A stretch of 34,869 nt of DNA from Deltaproteobacteria bacterium (GTDB taxonomy: Bacteria; Desulfobacterota; WTBG01; JAGOGO01), in the NCBI GenBank assembly GCA_016935335.1, contig JAFGRE010000110.1, forward strand, positions 1 through 34,869, given 5' to 3'. Made by a program: the position numbers and the translations under genes. Position 1 is the first letter of the stretch; every line of letters starts with the position of its first letter. Below, one piece after another: positions 19,565 to 26,910 of the stretch. Under the pieces are notes generated by a model that was given only the letters and a program-made list of their open reading frames with translations, was not told the DNA's origin and did no database searches.

Positions 19565-20794
19565 TCATAAATACAGTTGTGCCCGTATTCCGAACACCCA
19601 CACGTCATCGTTGCCATTGTCGCCATTGGGATCCTTCACCCACTGAATGTCGGGTGAGATATTCAGGTTGTCGTTGACTTTCATATTATAGTAGAGTTCC
19701 ACGTGATGCTCGTCACCCGAGGTGATTCCGTTCGCCCGGTCAACATCTTTCCAATCATCCCCAATGATTGCCATCCCGTAACCCAAACCAAAGGTGTCAT
19801 CCTCCCGGCCGTAGAATTTCCCGAAACATTGAAGACCAGCACTCCAGGCGTGCTCAACCTGGGAGACACTGCCGCGTTGCCATCCATACCTGGTGAACAG
19901 AGTCATAATCTCGGTGATTTCCTGGTCGAATGACAAGCCGAAACCATAATTTCCCCTCCTGGTCTCGGCCGGGTCTTGCAGTTCCTCATGATCCTTATCA
20001 TTGAACCATCCGTAGAGCCGATATGTACCCCGGCGCTTCCCGATTTCCGGCTTAAAATCTAGCTCCACCATTGAGAACAGATCCTCGAATACGCGATCAC
20101 CACCTCCCTCAGCATCTGCAATCCCAATACCAAGACTCCACCAATCATTGGGTGAAGCCCATAGCATCGCCCCGAAGCCGTTTTCATCTGGAAATTCCAG
20201 GGCCAGATTGTTTACGAATCCGCTGGAAAGAAACTGATCTATCTCGCTGTTGGCAACCGCGCTAGCATCGAAATCCGTCGTGAGATCAACCTTGCCGCCA
20301 CGAAACCGCAAACGCTCACCGAACCAGATATGTTCATACCATATCTCGGTGAGTCTGATATTTTGATCGTCATCCGCATCGTCGTTGAAGCCTGAAAGGG
20401 TTGGTATGTCGCCATCGATACCATCTCCTGCTCCGGCCTCAAAATGCGAGTAAAATTTACCATACTGTACAACCGGTACAGTCAATTCCAAATCGAATGA
20501 CAGGGAACCATCGGTTACATCTCCCTCAGTACTCAATCGTTCTTTCGCTCCCGAGGAACTTTGGAGGATGCCGGTTGCTCCAACCACGATATCGATCTTT
20601 TCGCACCATTGTATTTCGTCTTCTTTTTCTGAAGTAGGCTCAGCCTTTTGCACAACGGTTTTCTCGAGACGTTCAAGTTTGCTCTTCATGGCGTCAAGCT
20701 CTTCCCGTGAAACGATGGATTCCTCCCCGAACGTTGCGCCAGCTACAAGCAAAATCAGCAGTCCTCCCATCAATGACATTCCGAGTTTATTCAT
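19565..20794 (-). CDS. Outer-membrane porin, carbohydrate-selective OprB-like
   Basis: Signal peptide, coiled-coil N-terminus, alternating beta-barrel pattern, C-terminal aromatic/hydrophobic strand WVFGIRAQLYL. Confidence 0.75.
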   Translation of the reverse strand: MNKLGMSLMGGLLILLVAGATFGEESIVSREELDAMKSKLERLEKTVVQKAEPTSEKEDEIQWCEKIDIVVGATGILQSSSGAKERLSTEGDVTDGSLSFDLELTVPVVQYGKFYSHFEAGAGDGIDGDIPTLSGFNDDADDDQNIRLTEIWYEHIWFGERLRFRGGKVDLTTDFDASAVANSEIDQFLSSGFVNNLALEFPDENGFGAMLWASPNDWWSLGIGIADAEGGGDRVFEDLFSMVELDFKPEIGKRRGTYRLYGWFNDKDHEELQDPAETRRGNYGFGLSFDQEITEIMTLFTRYGWQRGSVSQVEHAWSAGLQCFGKFYGREDDTFGLGYGMAIIGDDWKDVDRANGITSGDEHHVELYYNMKVNDNLNISPDIQWVKDPNGDNGNDDVWVFGIRAQLYL

Positions 20795-20828
20795 TGCTTC
20801 ATTCTCCTTTCAGTCGTTGTGAACAAAC

Positions 20829-20876
20829 AAAAAGGGCGTAACGACTTCGGCATCTCCAGCCGGTCTCATCACACCC
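20829..20876 (-). terminator. Intrinsic terminator of the feo operon, or attenuator in the porin leader
   Basis: Minus strand GGGTGT-GATGA-GAC-CGGC-TGGAGAT-GCCG-AA-GTC-GTT-ACGCCC followed by TTTTTGTTTG. Confidence 0.65.
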
Positions 20877-20882
20877 TCACTT

Positions 20883-20901
20883 CCCAGCGCCTAGCGCCGG
20901 G
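20883..20901 (-). other. GC-rich stem-loop preceding the terminator
   Basis: Minus strand CCCGGCGC-TAG-GCGCTGGG, 8-bp stem with one wobble. Confidence 0.5.
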
Positions 20902-20926
20902 CCGTAGGACCTATTTTCTTTCAAGG

Positions 20927-21193
20927 CTAAGCGGTTTCCGCCAAGACCTCGATCAACTTTTTCCTCAGCGCCTCAAGTTGCTTGGACTTGAATGCTTTCC
21001 TTGACTCCTCTAGTACCTGGATGGTTTCCAACACTGTTTCTCTTAGCTTCTGCTTGTATGGGCACGCTGAATCGCATTGGGGCAGAACCGGCACACCACC
21101 TCCTTCCCTCAAGCAATTCAGAAGATACCCGTGGTTTTCAAGTATTCCCTGGATGTCTTCAATATTCTTGGCAAGCAATTCGTAAGCTGTCAT
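20927..21193 (-). CDS. Small conserved protein encoded downstream of feoB
   Basis: 88-aa ORF with ATGA overlap to the upstream FeoB-associated gene; CDSACPYKQKLRETVLETIQVLEESRKAF. Confidence 0.75.
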   Translation of the reverse strand: MTAYELLAKNIEDIQGILENHGYLLNCLREGGGVPVLPQCDSACPYKQKLRETVLETIQVLEESRKAFKSKQLEALRKKLIEVLAETA

Positions 21194-21366
21194 ATTTCAG
21201 CACCCTGCCCTTGATCAATTTTCGTGAAATCCTTGCAGGCGCAACTGTGGCAGTTGCCGCTGCATCCGCACCCGTCATTCTTCCCAGTCATGGTTCGGTA
21301 AAACGATCTTCCCCCCATGACAGCGACGATGACAACGATTGCAAATACAATAACGGTCTCCAGCAT
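21190..21366 (-). CDS. FeoB-associated Cys-rich membrane protein (58 aa, absent from ORF track)
   Basis: Translation MLETVIVFAIVVIVAVMGGRSFYRTMTGKNDGCGCSGNCHSCACKDFTKIDQGQGAEI*: one TM helix, then a CGCSGNCHSCAC cluster, directly after feoB. Confidence 0.85.
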   Translation of the reverse strand: MLETVIVFAIVVIVAVMGGRSFYRTMTGKNDGCGCSGNCHSCACKDFTKIDQGQGAEI

Positions 21367-21379
21367 GACAACCTCCTAT

Positions 21380-23590
21380 TCAAATCCCGACGCCAAGCAA
21401 ACTGCCCGTTTGAAAAACGAGAACGGTCACTACGTATGCCAGAAGCGTGAGCCCTCCAAGCTGAAACAATGCCCACCGCCATGAGTTGCTCTCTCGCTTT
21501 GTTACGGCTATGGTTGCCATGCACGGAGCGCTGATAAGACAAAAGAGCATGATGCAAAAGCCGGCCAATGGGGTATAGGTGTTCTTGAGTTTGCCCCTGA
21601 GCGTTTCGGATTCCTCGTCCGCTTCACCCACGGAGTAGACGATTCCCATCTGGGCTACAAAGACCTCCTTGGCGGCGAATGCGCCGATGAGGGCGGTGCC
21701 GATTTTCCAATCAAACCCCATCGGCTTCAGAAGCGGCTCTATGCCATGCCCGATGCGGCCGGCGATGCTGTTGCGAAGCGCCGCTTCCGCTTCTTCATTG
21801 TCAATGGAGGCAAGTTGCTCGGCCGTTTCTTCTTCCCCTAGACTTCCTGTCTGGATTTCTTGCCGTGCCATCTCAAATTTTGCTGCTTTGTCAGCGGGCA
21901 AACCGGGGAAAGTTGTCATCGCCCACAACAGAATCGATATGCCGAGAATGATTGTCCCGGCTTTCTTTACATACAGCCACCCGCGCTCCCACATATGGAT
22001 CAGTACACCCCTCAGTGTGGGCATCCGATACGGAGGCAATTCCATAACAAACGGAACCGACTCACCCTTTAATATCGTACCGCGAAGAAGCTTCGCACTT
22101 AGGACTGCCAGGGCGATGCCAATCATGTAGATAATCCACAACATAGGCGCGTACCAGACCTGCGGGAAAAAAGCTGGGATAATAAGCGCGTAAATCGGCA
22201 GCCGGGCGCCGCAGCTCATAAGCGGGGTCACGAGCATTGTCGTCAGTCTGTCCCGCCGGTTTTCCAGTGTCCGGGTTGCCATGATCGCGGGAACGGAGCA
22301 GCCGAACCCGATAAGCATCGGGATGAAACTCTTGCCGTGCAAACCGATTTTGTGCATCAGGCGATCCATGATAAAGGCCGCCCTGGCCATATAGCCGGAA
22401 TCCTCGAGGATTGCGATGGCCAAGAACAGCAGCAGAATATTCGGCAGGAACACTATTACGCCGCCGACACCGCCGATGATGCCATACACCAGGAGAGATT
22501 TCAGCAAGCTTTCCGAGCCTTCCGGCCACCAGCCTTCGACAGCCCCGCCCAACCAACCGAAGAACCCCTCAATCCACCCCATGGGAGGATCTCCCAGGGT
22601 GAAGGTTAAGTGGAAAACGAGGTACATCAATCCAAGGAACACCGGGATGCCAAGAATTCGATTTGTGACTACGGAGTCTATCCTGTCCGAGATCGTATGG
22701 CGGATCTCTATGGTGGAACGTACCGCTTCCTGGCAAGCGCCGGAAATGAATCCATACCTGCGTCCGGCGAGGGCGGTCTCCGGGTTCTCCCCGAGTATCT
22801 TCTCGATGTTCGAAGCACTTCTCTCGATCTGATCATTGACTTCGGGAGATACGACCGCGGCCCGTAACTCCTTGTCGTTCTCAAGAAGCTTCACAGCCAG
22901 CCATCGCGCATCGTCTTTCTCCGTGATCGAACTATTTGTTCTGATTAGGGACTCTATTTTGGCGACCTCTTCCTCGATCTCCCGCCCGTAGTTGATCACC
23001 GGGACTTGTTGGCGAGGTCCTCGAAGACTGGTTCTGGAGGAAAGATTGCCTGGCGATGTTCTTTCCCCGCTTTGGTTTGCCTTCTGCGCACCTTCTTTTA
23101 CCGTTAAGATAATGGCGGCGAGAAGCCCCTTCATCCCCGCACCCTTGTGCCCGACAGTCGGCACAATACGGACCCCGAAAAACCTTGAGAGCTTCTCGAT
23201 ATCGAACTCGTACCCGCGCGCTCTGGCCATATCGCTCATGTTGAAGGCCAGCACGAGAGGTACGCCGAGTTCCATAAGTTGAACCGCGAGATACAGGTTC
23301 CTCTCGAGGTTCGAGGTGTCGAGGATATCGACAACAACATCAGGTTTTTCGTCGATGATGAAGTTTCGGGCCACCAATTCCTCCGCCGAGTAGGCGGTCA
23401 GGCTGTAGGTTCCGGGCAGGTCGACGATCTGCAGTTCGGTATCGCCGTGCCGGCAGAACCCTACCTTGCGCTCCACCGTCACACCCGGGTAATTCCCGAC
23501 ATGCTGGCGAGCGCCTGTTAATTCATTGAATATGGTGGTCTTCCCGGAGTTCGGGTTGCCCGCAAGGGCGACTACTATCTTGGGCTTCAT
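21380..23590 (-). CDS. feoB: Ferrous iron transport protein B
   Basis: G1 ALAGNPNSGKTTIFNELTGARQHVGNYPGVTVERK, DLPGTYSLTAYSAEE, NMSD, nucleoside-recognition/gate motifs (FIPMLIGFGCSVPAIMATRTLENRRDRLTTMLVTPLMSCGARLPIYAL). Confidence 0.98.
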   Translation of the reverse strand: MKPKIVVALAGNPNSGKTTIFNELTGARQHVGNYPGVTVERKVGFCRHGDTELQIVDLPGTYSLTAYSAEELVARNFIIDEKPDVVVDILDTSNLERNLYLAVQLMELGVPLVLAFNMSDMARARGYEFDIEKLSRFFGVRIVPTVGHKGAGMKGLLAAIILTVKEGAQKANQSGERTSPGNLSSRTSLRGPRQQVPVINYGREIEEEVAKIESLIRTNSSITEKDDARWLAVKLLENDKELRAAVVSPEVNDQIERSASNIEKILGENPETALAGRRYGFISGACQEAVRSTIEIRHTISDRIDSVVTNRILGIPVFLGLMYLVFHLTFTLGDPPMGWIEGFFGWLGGAVEGWWPEGSESLLKSLLVYGIIGGVGGVIVFLPNILLLFLAIAILEDSGYMARAAFIMDRLMHKIGLHGKSFIPMLIGFGCSVPAIMATRTLENRRDRLTTMLVTPLMSCGARLPIYALIIPAFFPQVWYAPMLWIIYMIGIALAVLSAKLLRGTILKGESVPFVMELPPYRMPTLRGVLIHMWERGWLYVKKAGTIILGISILLWAMTTFPGLPADKAAKFEMARQEIQTGSLGEEETAEQLASIDNEEAEAALRNSIAGRIGHGIEPLLKPMGFDWKIGTALIGAFAAKEVFVAQMGIVYSVGEADEESETLRGKLKNTYTPLAGFCIMLFCLISAPCMATIAVTKRESNSWRWALFQLGGLTLLAYVVTVLVFQTGSLLGVGI

Positions 23591-23691
23591 GGACTTTATT
23601 TGTCCTCCTGTTCTATCTTTAATAGGTTCCTACGGCTCCTTTTGGAGAGCCGCATGTTTTTAGGCCCGCCGAAAACGCACTGCAAAAAAAA

Positions 23692-23907
23692 TTACTCGAC
23701 CACGATCTTCCGGGCCATTCCGCGGCCCAGCATGATCCGACTGCCCTTTACCGCAATGAGAAACGGTCCATGCGGGGAATTCCGGAGCACTTCAATCTCT
23801 ACGCCCGGGACCAACCCCATGGAAACCAATCTACCTTGGAGTCCATGTCCGGCGTCCACGGCGACGAACCGTACCCGCCTGCCGGCTTGCACAATTGTTA
23901 ATGGCAT
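23692..23907 (-). CDS. feoA: Ferrous iron transport protein A
   Basis: 71-aa SH3-like FeoA fold: RLVSMGLVPGVEIEVLRNSPHGPFLIAVKGSRIMLGRGMARKIVV. Confidence 0.93.
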   Translation of the reverse strand: MPLTIVQAGRRVRFVAVDAGHGLQGRLVSMGLVPGVEIEVLRNSPHGPFLIAVKGSRIMLGRGMARKIVVE

Positions 23908-23982
23908 TGCTAATACCTCTCAATCCGATTTGACTACCATCCGTATAGAACAACCAATTTTACCGGTGCGATGGAGCGAAAT

Positions 23983-24002
23983 TGTCGTCCGGTGGGACGA
24001 CA
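23983..24002 (-). other. Perfect inverted repeat between the small membrane-protein ORF and feoA
   Basis: TGTCGTCC-CACC-GGACGACA on the minus strand: 8 bp stem with tetraloop, no T run. Confidence 0.5.
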
Positions 24003-24016
24003 CGTTAGATCTGTTT

Positions 24017-24217
24017 CTATTTCTTCTTATTCGTCAACTTTTTCGCGATAAATCTGAAAAACAGTCTCCAATCCTGAATGCAAAGAGAAAGGAACGCTCC
24101 AACTGTTCCTGCTGATGCCAACCCAACGGGGCATCCCTGCTGACCACAGAAGGGACAAACAGCGAATGTCGCATAAAGAGTGCTAAATCCAAACCACCAT
24201 CCTATCAATCTGAACAA
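24017..24217 (-). CDS. Small membrane protein with CPFCGQQGCPVG motif, upstream of feoA
   Basis: 66-aa ORF with two hydrophobic stretches and a Cys-rich motif; same strand as the feo genes. Confidence 0.5.
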   Translation of the reverse strand: MFRLIGWWFGFSTLYATFAVCPFCGQQGCPVGLASAGTVGAFLSLCIQDWRLFFRFIAKKLTNKKK

Positions 24218-24302
24218 ATAGCCAAATGGTGATAGTATCCGCTCATGGTGTTCTCCATGATCTAACTGGGATTTGACTTTATTGTCTCTATATTATTATT
24301 CA

Positions 24303-25064
24303 TTACGCTAACGTTTCGATCTCGATCCCATCGGCCTCCTCTTTCCGCAAAGAAAGATGATAGCCTTTCACCTTGATATCAATAGGGTCGCCCAGCGGGG
24401 CCACGCGCTCCACTTCAATGACCGCCCCAGGGGTGACTCCCATCTCGACAATCCGCTTGTTTGTTTCTCCTCGGGCATTGATTTTCAGCACTTTGCCCTT
24501 TTGGCCTGGTTTTAAATCCTTCAACTTTGCTGTTGCCATCGCTTTCCGACCTCCTTGCTGCCTTCGTTGTCTTACTTCTTCAAGGGCGACCGAGATACAT
24601 TTTTCACAGTTGTCCTGTGTATCGCCCCGATCACAGTGGTAACCAAATCCCGCGATCCACTTCGACCCCCCACGGGGGCATACCTCGACGAATTCGGCAA
24701 ACTGTACAAACCGCTCCAAGATGACTTTGGGGATTGAATGCTCCATTTTGCAAGCCGCCTTGTCGGCATCCGTTTCTTCCACCGCGAGAACCTTAATAAA
24801 AAAATCGCGGAGGACCTCATGGCGCCGGACCACATCCCTAGCGGCGTTCTTCCCGGTCGGGGTCAAGGAAATCAAATCATAAGGCGCATAGTTGATAAGT
24901 CCTTTATCGGCGAGGGAACGAAGAGCGCCCGTTACCGATGAGTTACTGACCTTCAAACGTTTAGCGATATCCTTGGGCCTTGCCGCCCGTTTTTCCACGA
25001 TGATGTGAAAAATAGCCTCCAAATAGTCCTCTAAACTGGCTGTCAATGTATCAGTCAATATCAT
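24303..25064 (-). CDS. DtxR/MntR-family metal-dependent regulator with C-terminal FeoA-like domain
   Basis: SLEDYLEAIFHIIVEKRAARPKDIAKRLKVSNSSVTGALRSLADKGLINY, dimerisation helix DADKAACKMEHSIPKVILERFVQFAEF, C-terminal LKDLKPGQKGKVLKINARGETNKRIVEMGVTPGAVIEVERVAPLGDPIDIKVKGYHLSLRKEEADGI. Confidence 0.93.
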   Translation of the reverse strand: MILTDTLTASLEDYLEAIFHIIVEKRAARPKDIAKRLKVSNSSVTGALRSLADKGLINYAPYDLISLTPTGKNAARDVVRRHEVLRDFFIKVLAVEETDADKAACKMEHSIPKVILERFVQFAEFVEVCPRGGSKWIAGFGYHCDRGDTQDNCEKCISVALEEVRQRRQQGGRKAMATAKLKDLKPGQKGKVLKINARGETNKRIVEMGVTPGAVIEVERVAPLGDPIDIKVKGYHLSLRKEEADGIEIETLA

Positions 25065-25086
25065 TTCTCACCTCTCAGGCCGTTAG

Positions 25087-25121
25087 TTTCGTCATGCCTA
25101 AAACTATACGGCATGACGAAA
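25087..25121 (-). promoter_or_regulatory. Candidate operator upstream of the DtxR-like gene
   Basis: Perfect 12-bp inverted repeat TTTCGTCATGCC-N11-GGCATGACGAAA just upstream of the start at 25064. Confidence 0.65.
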
Positions 25122-25540
25122 GTCATGTCAAGCTTTTTTTAAAAAATGCCTCCAAAAGTGCGTACACCCTCCTCTTAGTCACGACGCGGTCCGCCGTGGT
25201 CTCATCGACACGACATTCCAGAAGAATTTTCTCAAGAGACTGCAGGCCCGTGCTCGTGCTGCTTTAGGGTAATGCACCCTACCCATCGGCGAGATGGTAA
25301 TAATGTGGTTTTGCGCGCAACTCCAGAATGCGTCTCATCATTTCATCTGCCTAAGCAACAGCCCAACATCAGCTTGTGAAGAAATTTCCGCTTTCGCAAT
25401 TGCTGCCACGCTCGAAAAATTACACAATGGGAGTATTGATGACTCGCGAGAACAGAAACGACAAAGAAATACCGATTCTCAAATCAATCCTAAGCGGGTT
25501 AAACACACCGTAAAAATTACTCAATAAGCGGCTATGCCGA

Positions 25541-26677
25541 TCAGCGACGGAAGCCGGAGCAGAACCAGATCAACACCACGTTAATGAGAAGAAAGACACC
25601 CAAACCGTCCAGAATTCTGTTGACACCTAATATCTCCGCCGCCGGTCCCGTCACTAGGATAACCAGTCCTCCCACTCCCCAGGCAAATCCTCCCAGCAGC
25701 GATGAAACAAGTGCACGGTGTTGGGGGGCATGTTGCTGCCCGAAATCAATAATGATAGAATACGGAAACATGAGGGCGACGCCGAGAAAGAAAAAAACCG
25801 CTCCCTTCACCTCCACCTGCTGCACATGAACAAAGCATGGTAACAGTATGAGTGAGAGGACGGTCGCGAGCAAAATCACCTTTTTCTCTCCGATTATCTC
25901 GGCCAACCGTGCTCCCATGACCGGACCCGCAGCACACCCAAGCGTGAATACCGATAAGAGCGTCCCGATAACTACGACTGAATACCCTTGTGTGCTCCAT
26001 ACAATCGGTGTGAAGCAGAATAGGTTCATGGTGATGATGGTTATGCACGTTGCGAACATAAAAAGGGCCCTGATCGACTGTATGGTTTGCACCATCCCGG
26101 AAACAGTATAATCTGAGTGTCCTGTTATGGTTTCTCTCTTGGCCGCGAGGCTCCGCAACAAGGCTAACGTAATGGCGGCCCCCGGCAGCAGGAGAAACCA
26201 GGATTTGCCGATACCCGCAAAATCTGTAAAAAGAGAAACAGCAAGGGGTCCGGCGACAAATCCGAGTGAACCCCACAAAAGAAGGAGCGAAATAGCGTGG
26301 CTGTTATTCCGTGACGGTAGACTTCCTATGTAGCCGAAGACCGCTGGATGAAAAGCCGAGATCCCCAGACCCGCAACTGACAAGCATAGCGCCAACAGGC
26401 CGTAACTGTCGCAGAAACCAAGCATGCCAATGGATGCTCCGACCCAGAGAGGCGACCATTCTATAAAAACCTTGTAACCGATCCTGTCTGCTATCCACCC
26501 GAACACGGGCTGCAGCAAAGACGTGAAGAGGGAAAAGACGGAAACCAGGGATCCGGTCAACGCCAGGGAAAGATCAAGATTTTTCATAAAGAGAGGAAGA
26601 AGAGGCGGGAGAAGACCGGTATATAAGCTGATAAGAAACCGGGCACAATAAATCGCAGCATTTTGCATTCTATTCAA
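25541..26677 (-). CDS. MFS transporter, fosmidomycin-resistance (Fsr)-like
   Basis: 12-TM pattern; LLQPVFGWIADRIGYKVFIEW, LGISAFHPAVFGYIGSLPSRNNSHAISLLLLWGSLGFVAGPL. Confidence 0.88.
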   Translation of the reverse strand: MNRMQNAAIYCARFLISLYTGLLPPLLPLFMKNLDLSLALTGSLVSVFSLFTSLLQPVFGWIADRIGYKVFIEWSPLWVGASIGMLGFCDSYGLLALCLSVAGLGISAFHPAVFGYIGSLPSRNNSHAISLLLLWGSLGFVAGPLAVSLFTDFAGIGKSWFLLLPGAAITLALLRSLAAKRETITGHSDYTVSGMVQTIQSIRALFMFATCITIITMNLFCFTPIVWSTQGYSVVVIGTLLSVFTLGCAAGPVMGARLAEIIGEKKVILLATVLSLILLPCFVHVQQVEVKGAVFFFLGVALMFPYSIIIDFGQQHAPQHRALVSSLLGGFAWGVGGLVILVTGPAAEILGVNRILDGLGVFLLINVVLIWFCSGFRR

Positions 26678-26780
26678 TCACAATGATGGGGTTTGCGCAT
26701 CAGTGGAGCATCCACGTCGCTGTCAAATTTTGAAACGTATTAAAATCATTCTTCTATCTACAATACCATGTGATGGAATC

Positions 26781-26815
26781 AAAAAAAAGCACGGAGTTAC
26801 TGGTCCCCGTGCTTT
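26781..26815 (-). terminator. Intrinsic terminator of the ubiD-containing cluster
   Basis: Minus strand AAAGCACGG-N12-CCGTGCTTT running into an 8-T run; about 95 nt after the ubiD stop. Confidence 0.8.
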
Positions 26816-26910
26816 CGTAGGAGGAGAAGAGATACGTTACGAAATACCGGCAAATTTCATCGTGACAGTTCAGCATGGAACGGTGCTGATTTTGTCGGTT
26901 TTAGTATGAT

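Noticed and set aside
24243-24260. TCATGG-N6-CCATGA palindrome upstream of the 66-aa ORF as a second DtxR-type operator
   Set aside because: Only the short TCATG core is shared with the dtxR-proximal repeat; too weak to claim.
25746-26276. 176-aa minus-strand ORF inside the MFS gene
   Set aside because: Alternative frame of a clear 12-TM transporter; His/Arg-rich, no domain.
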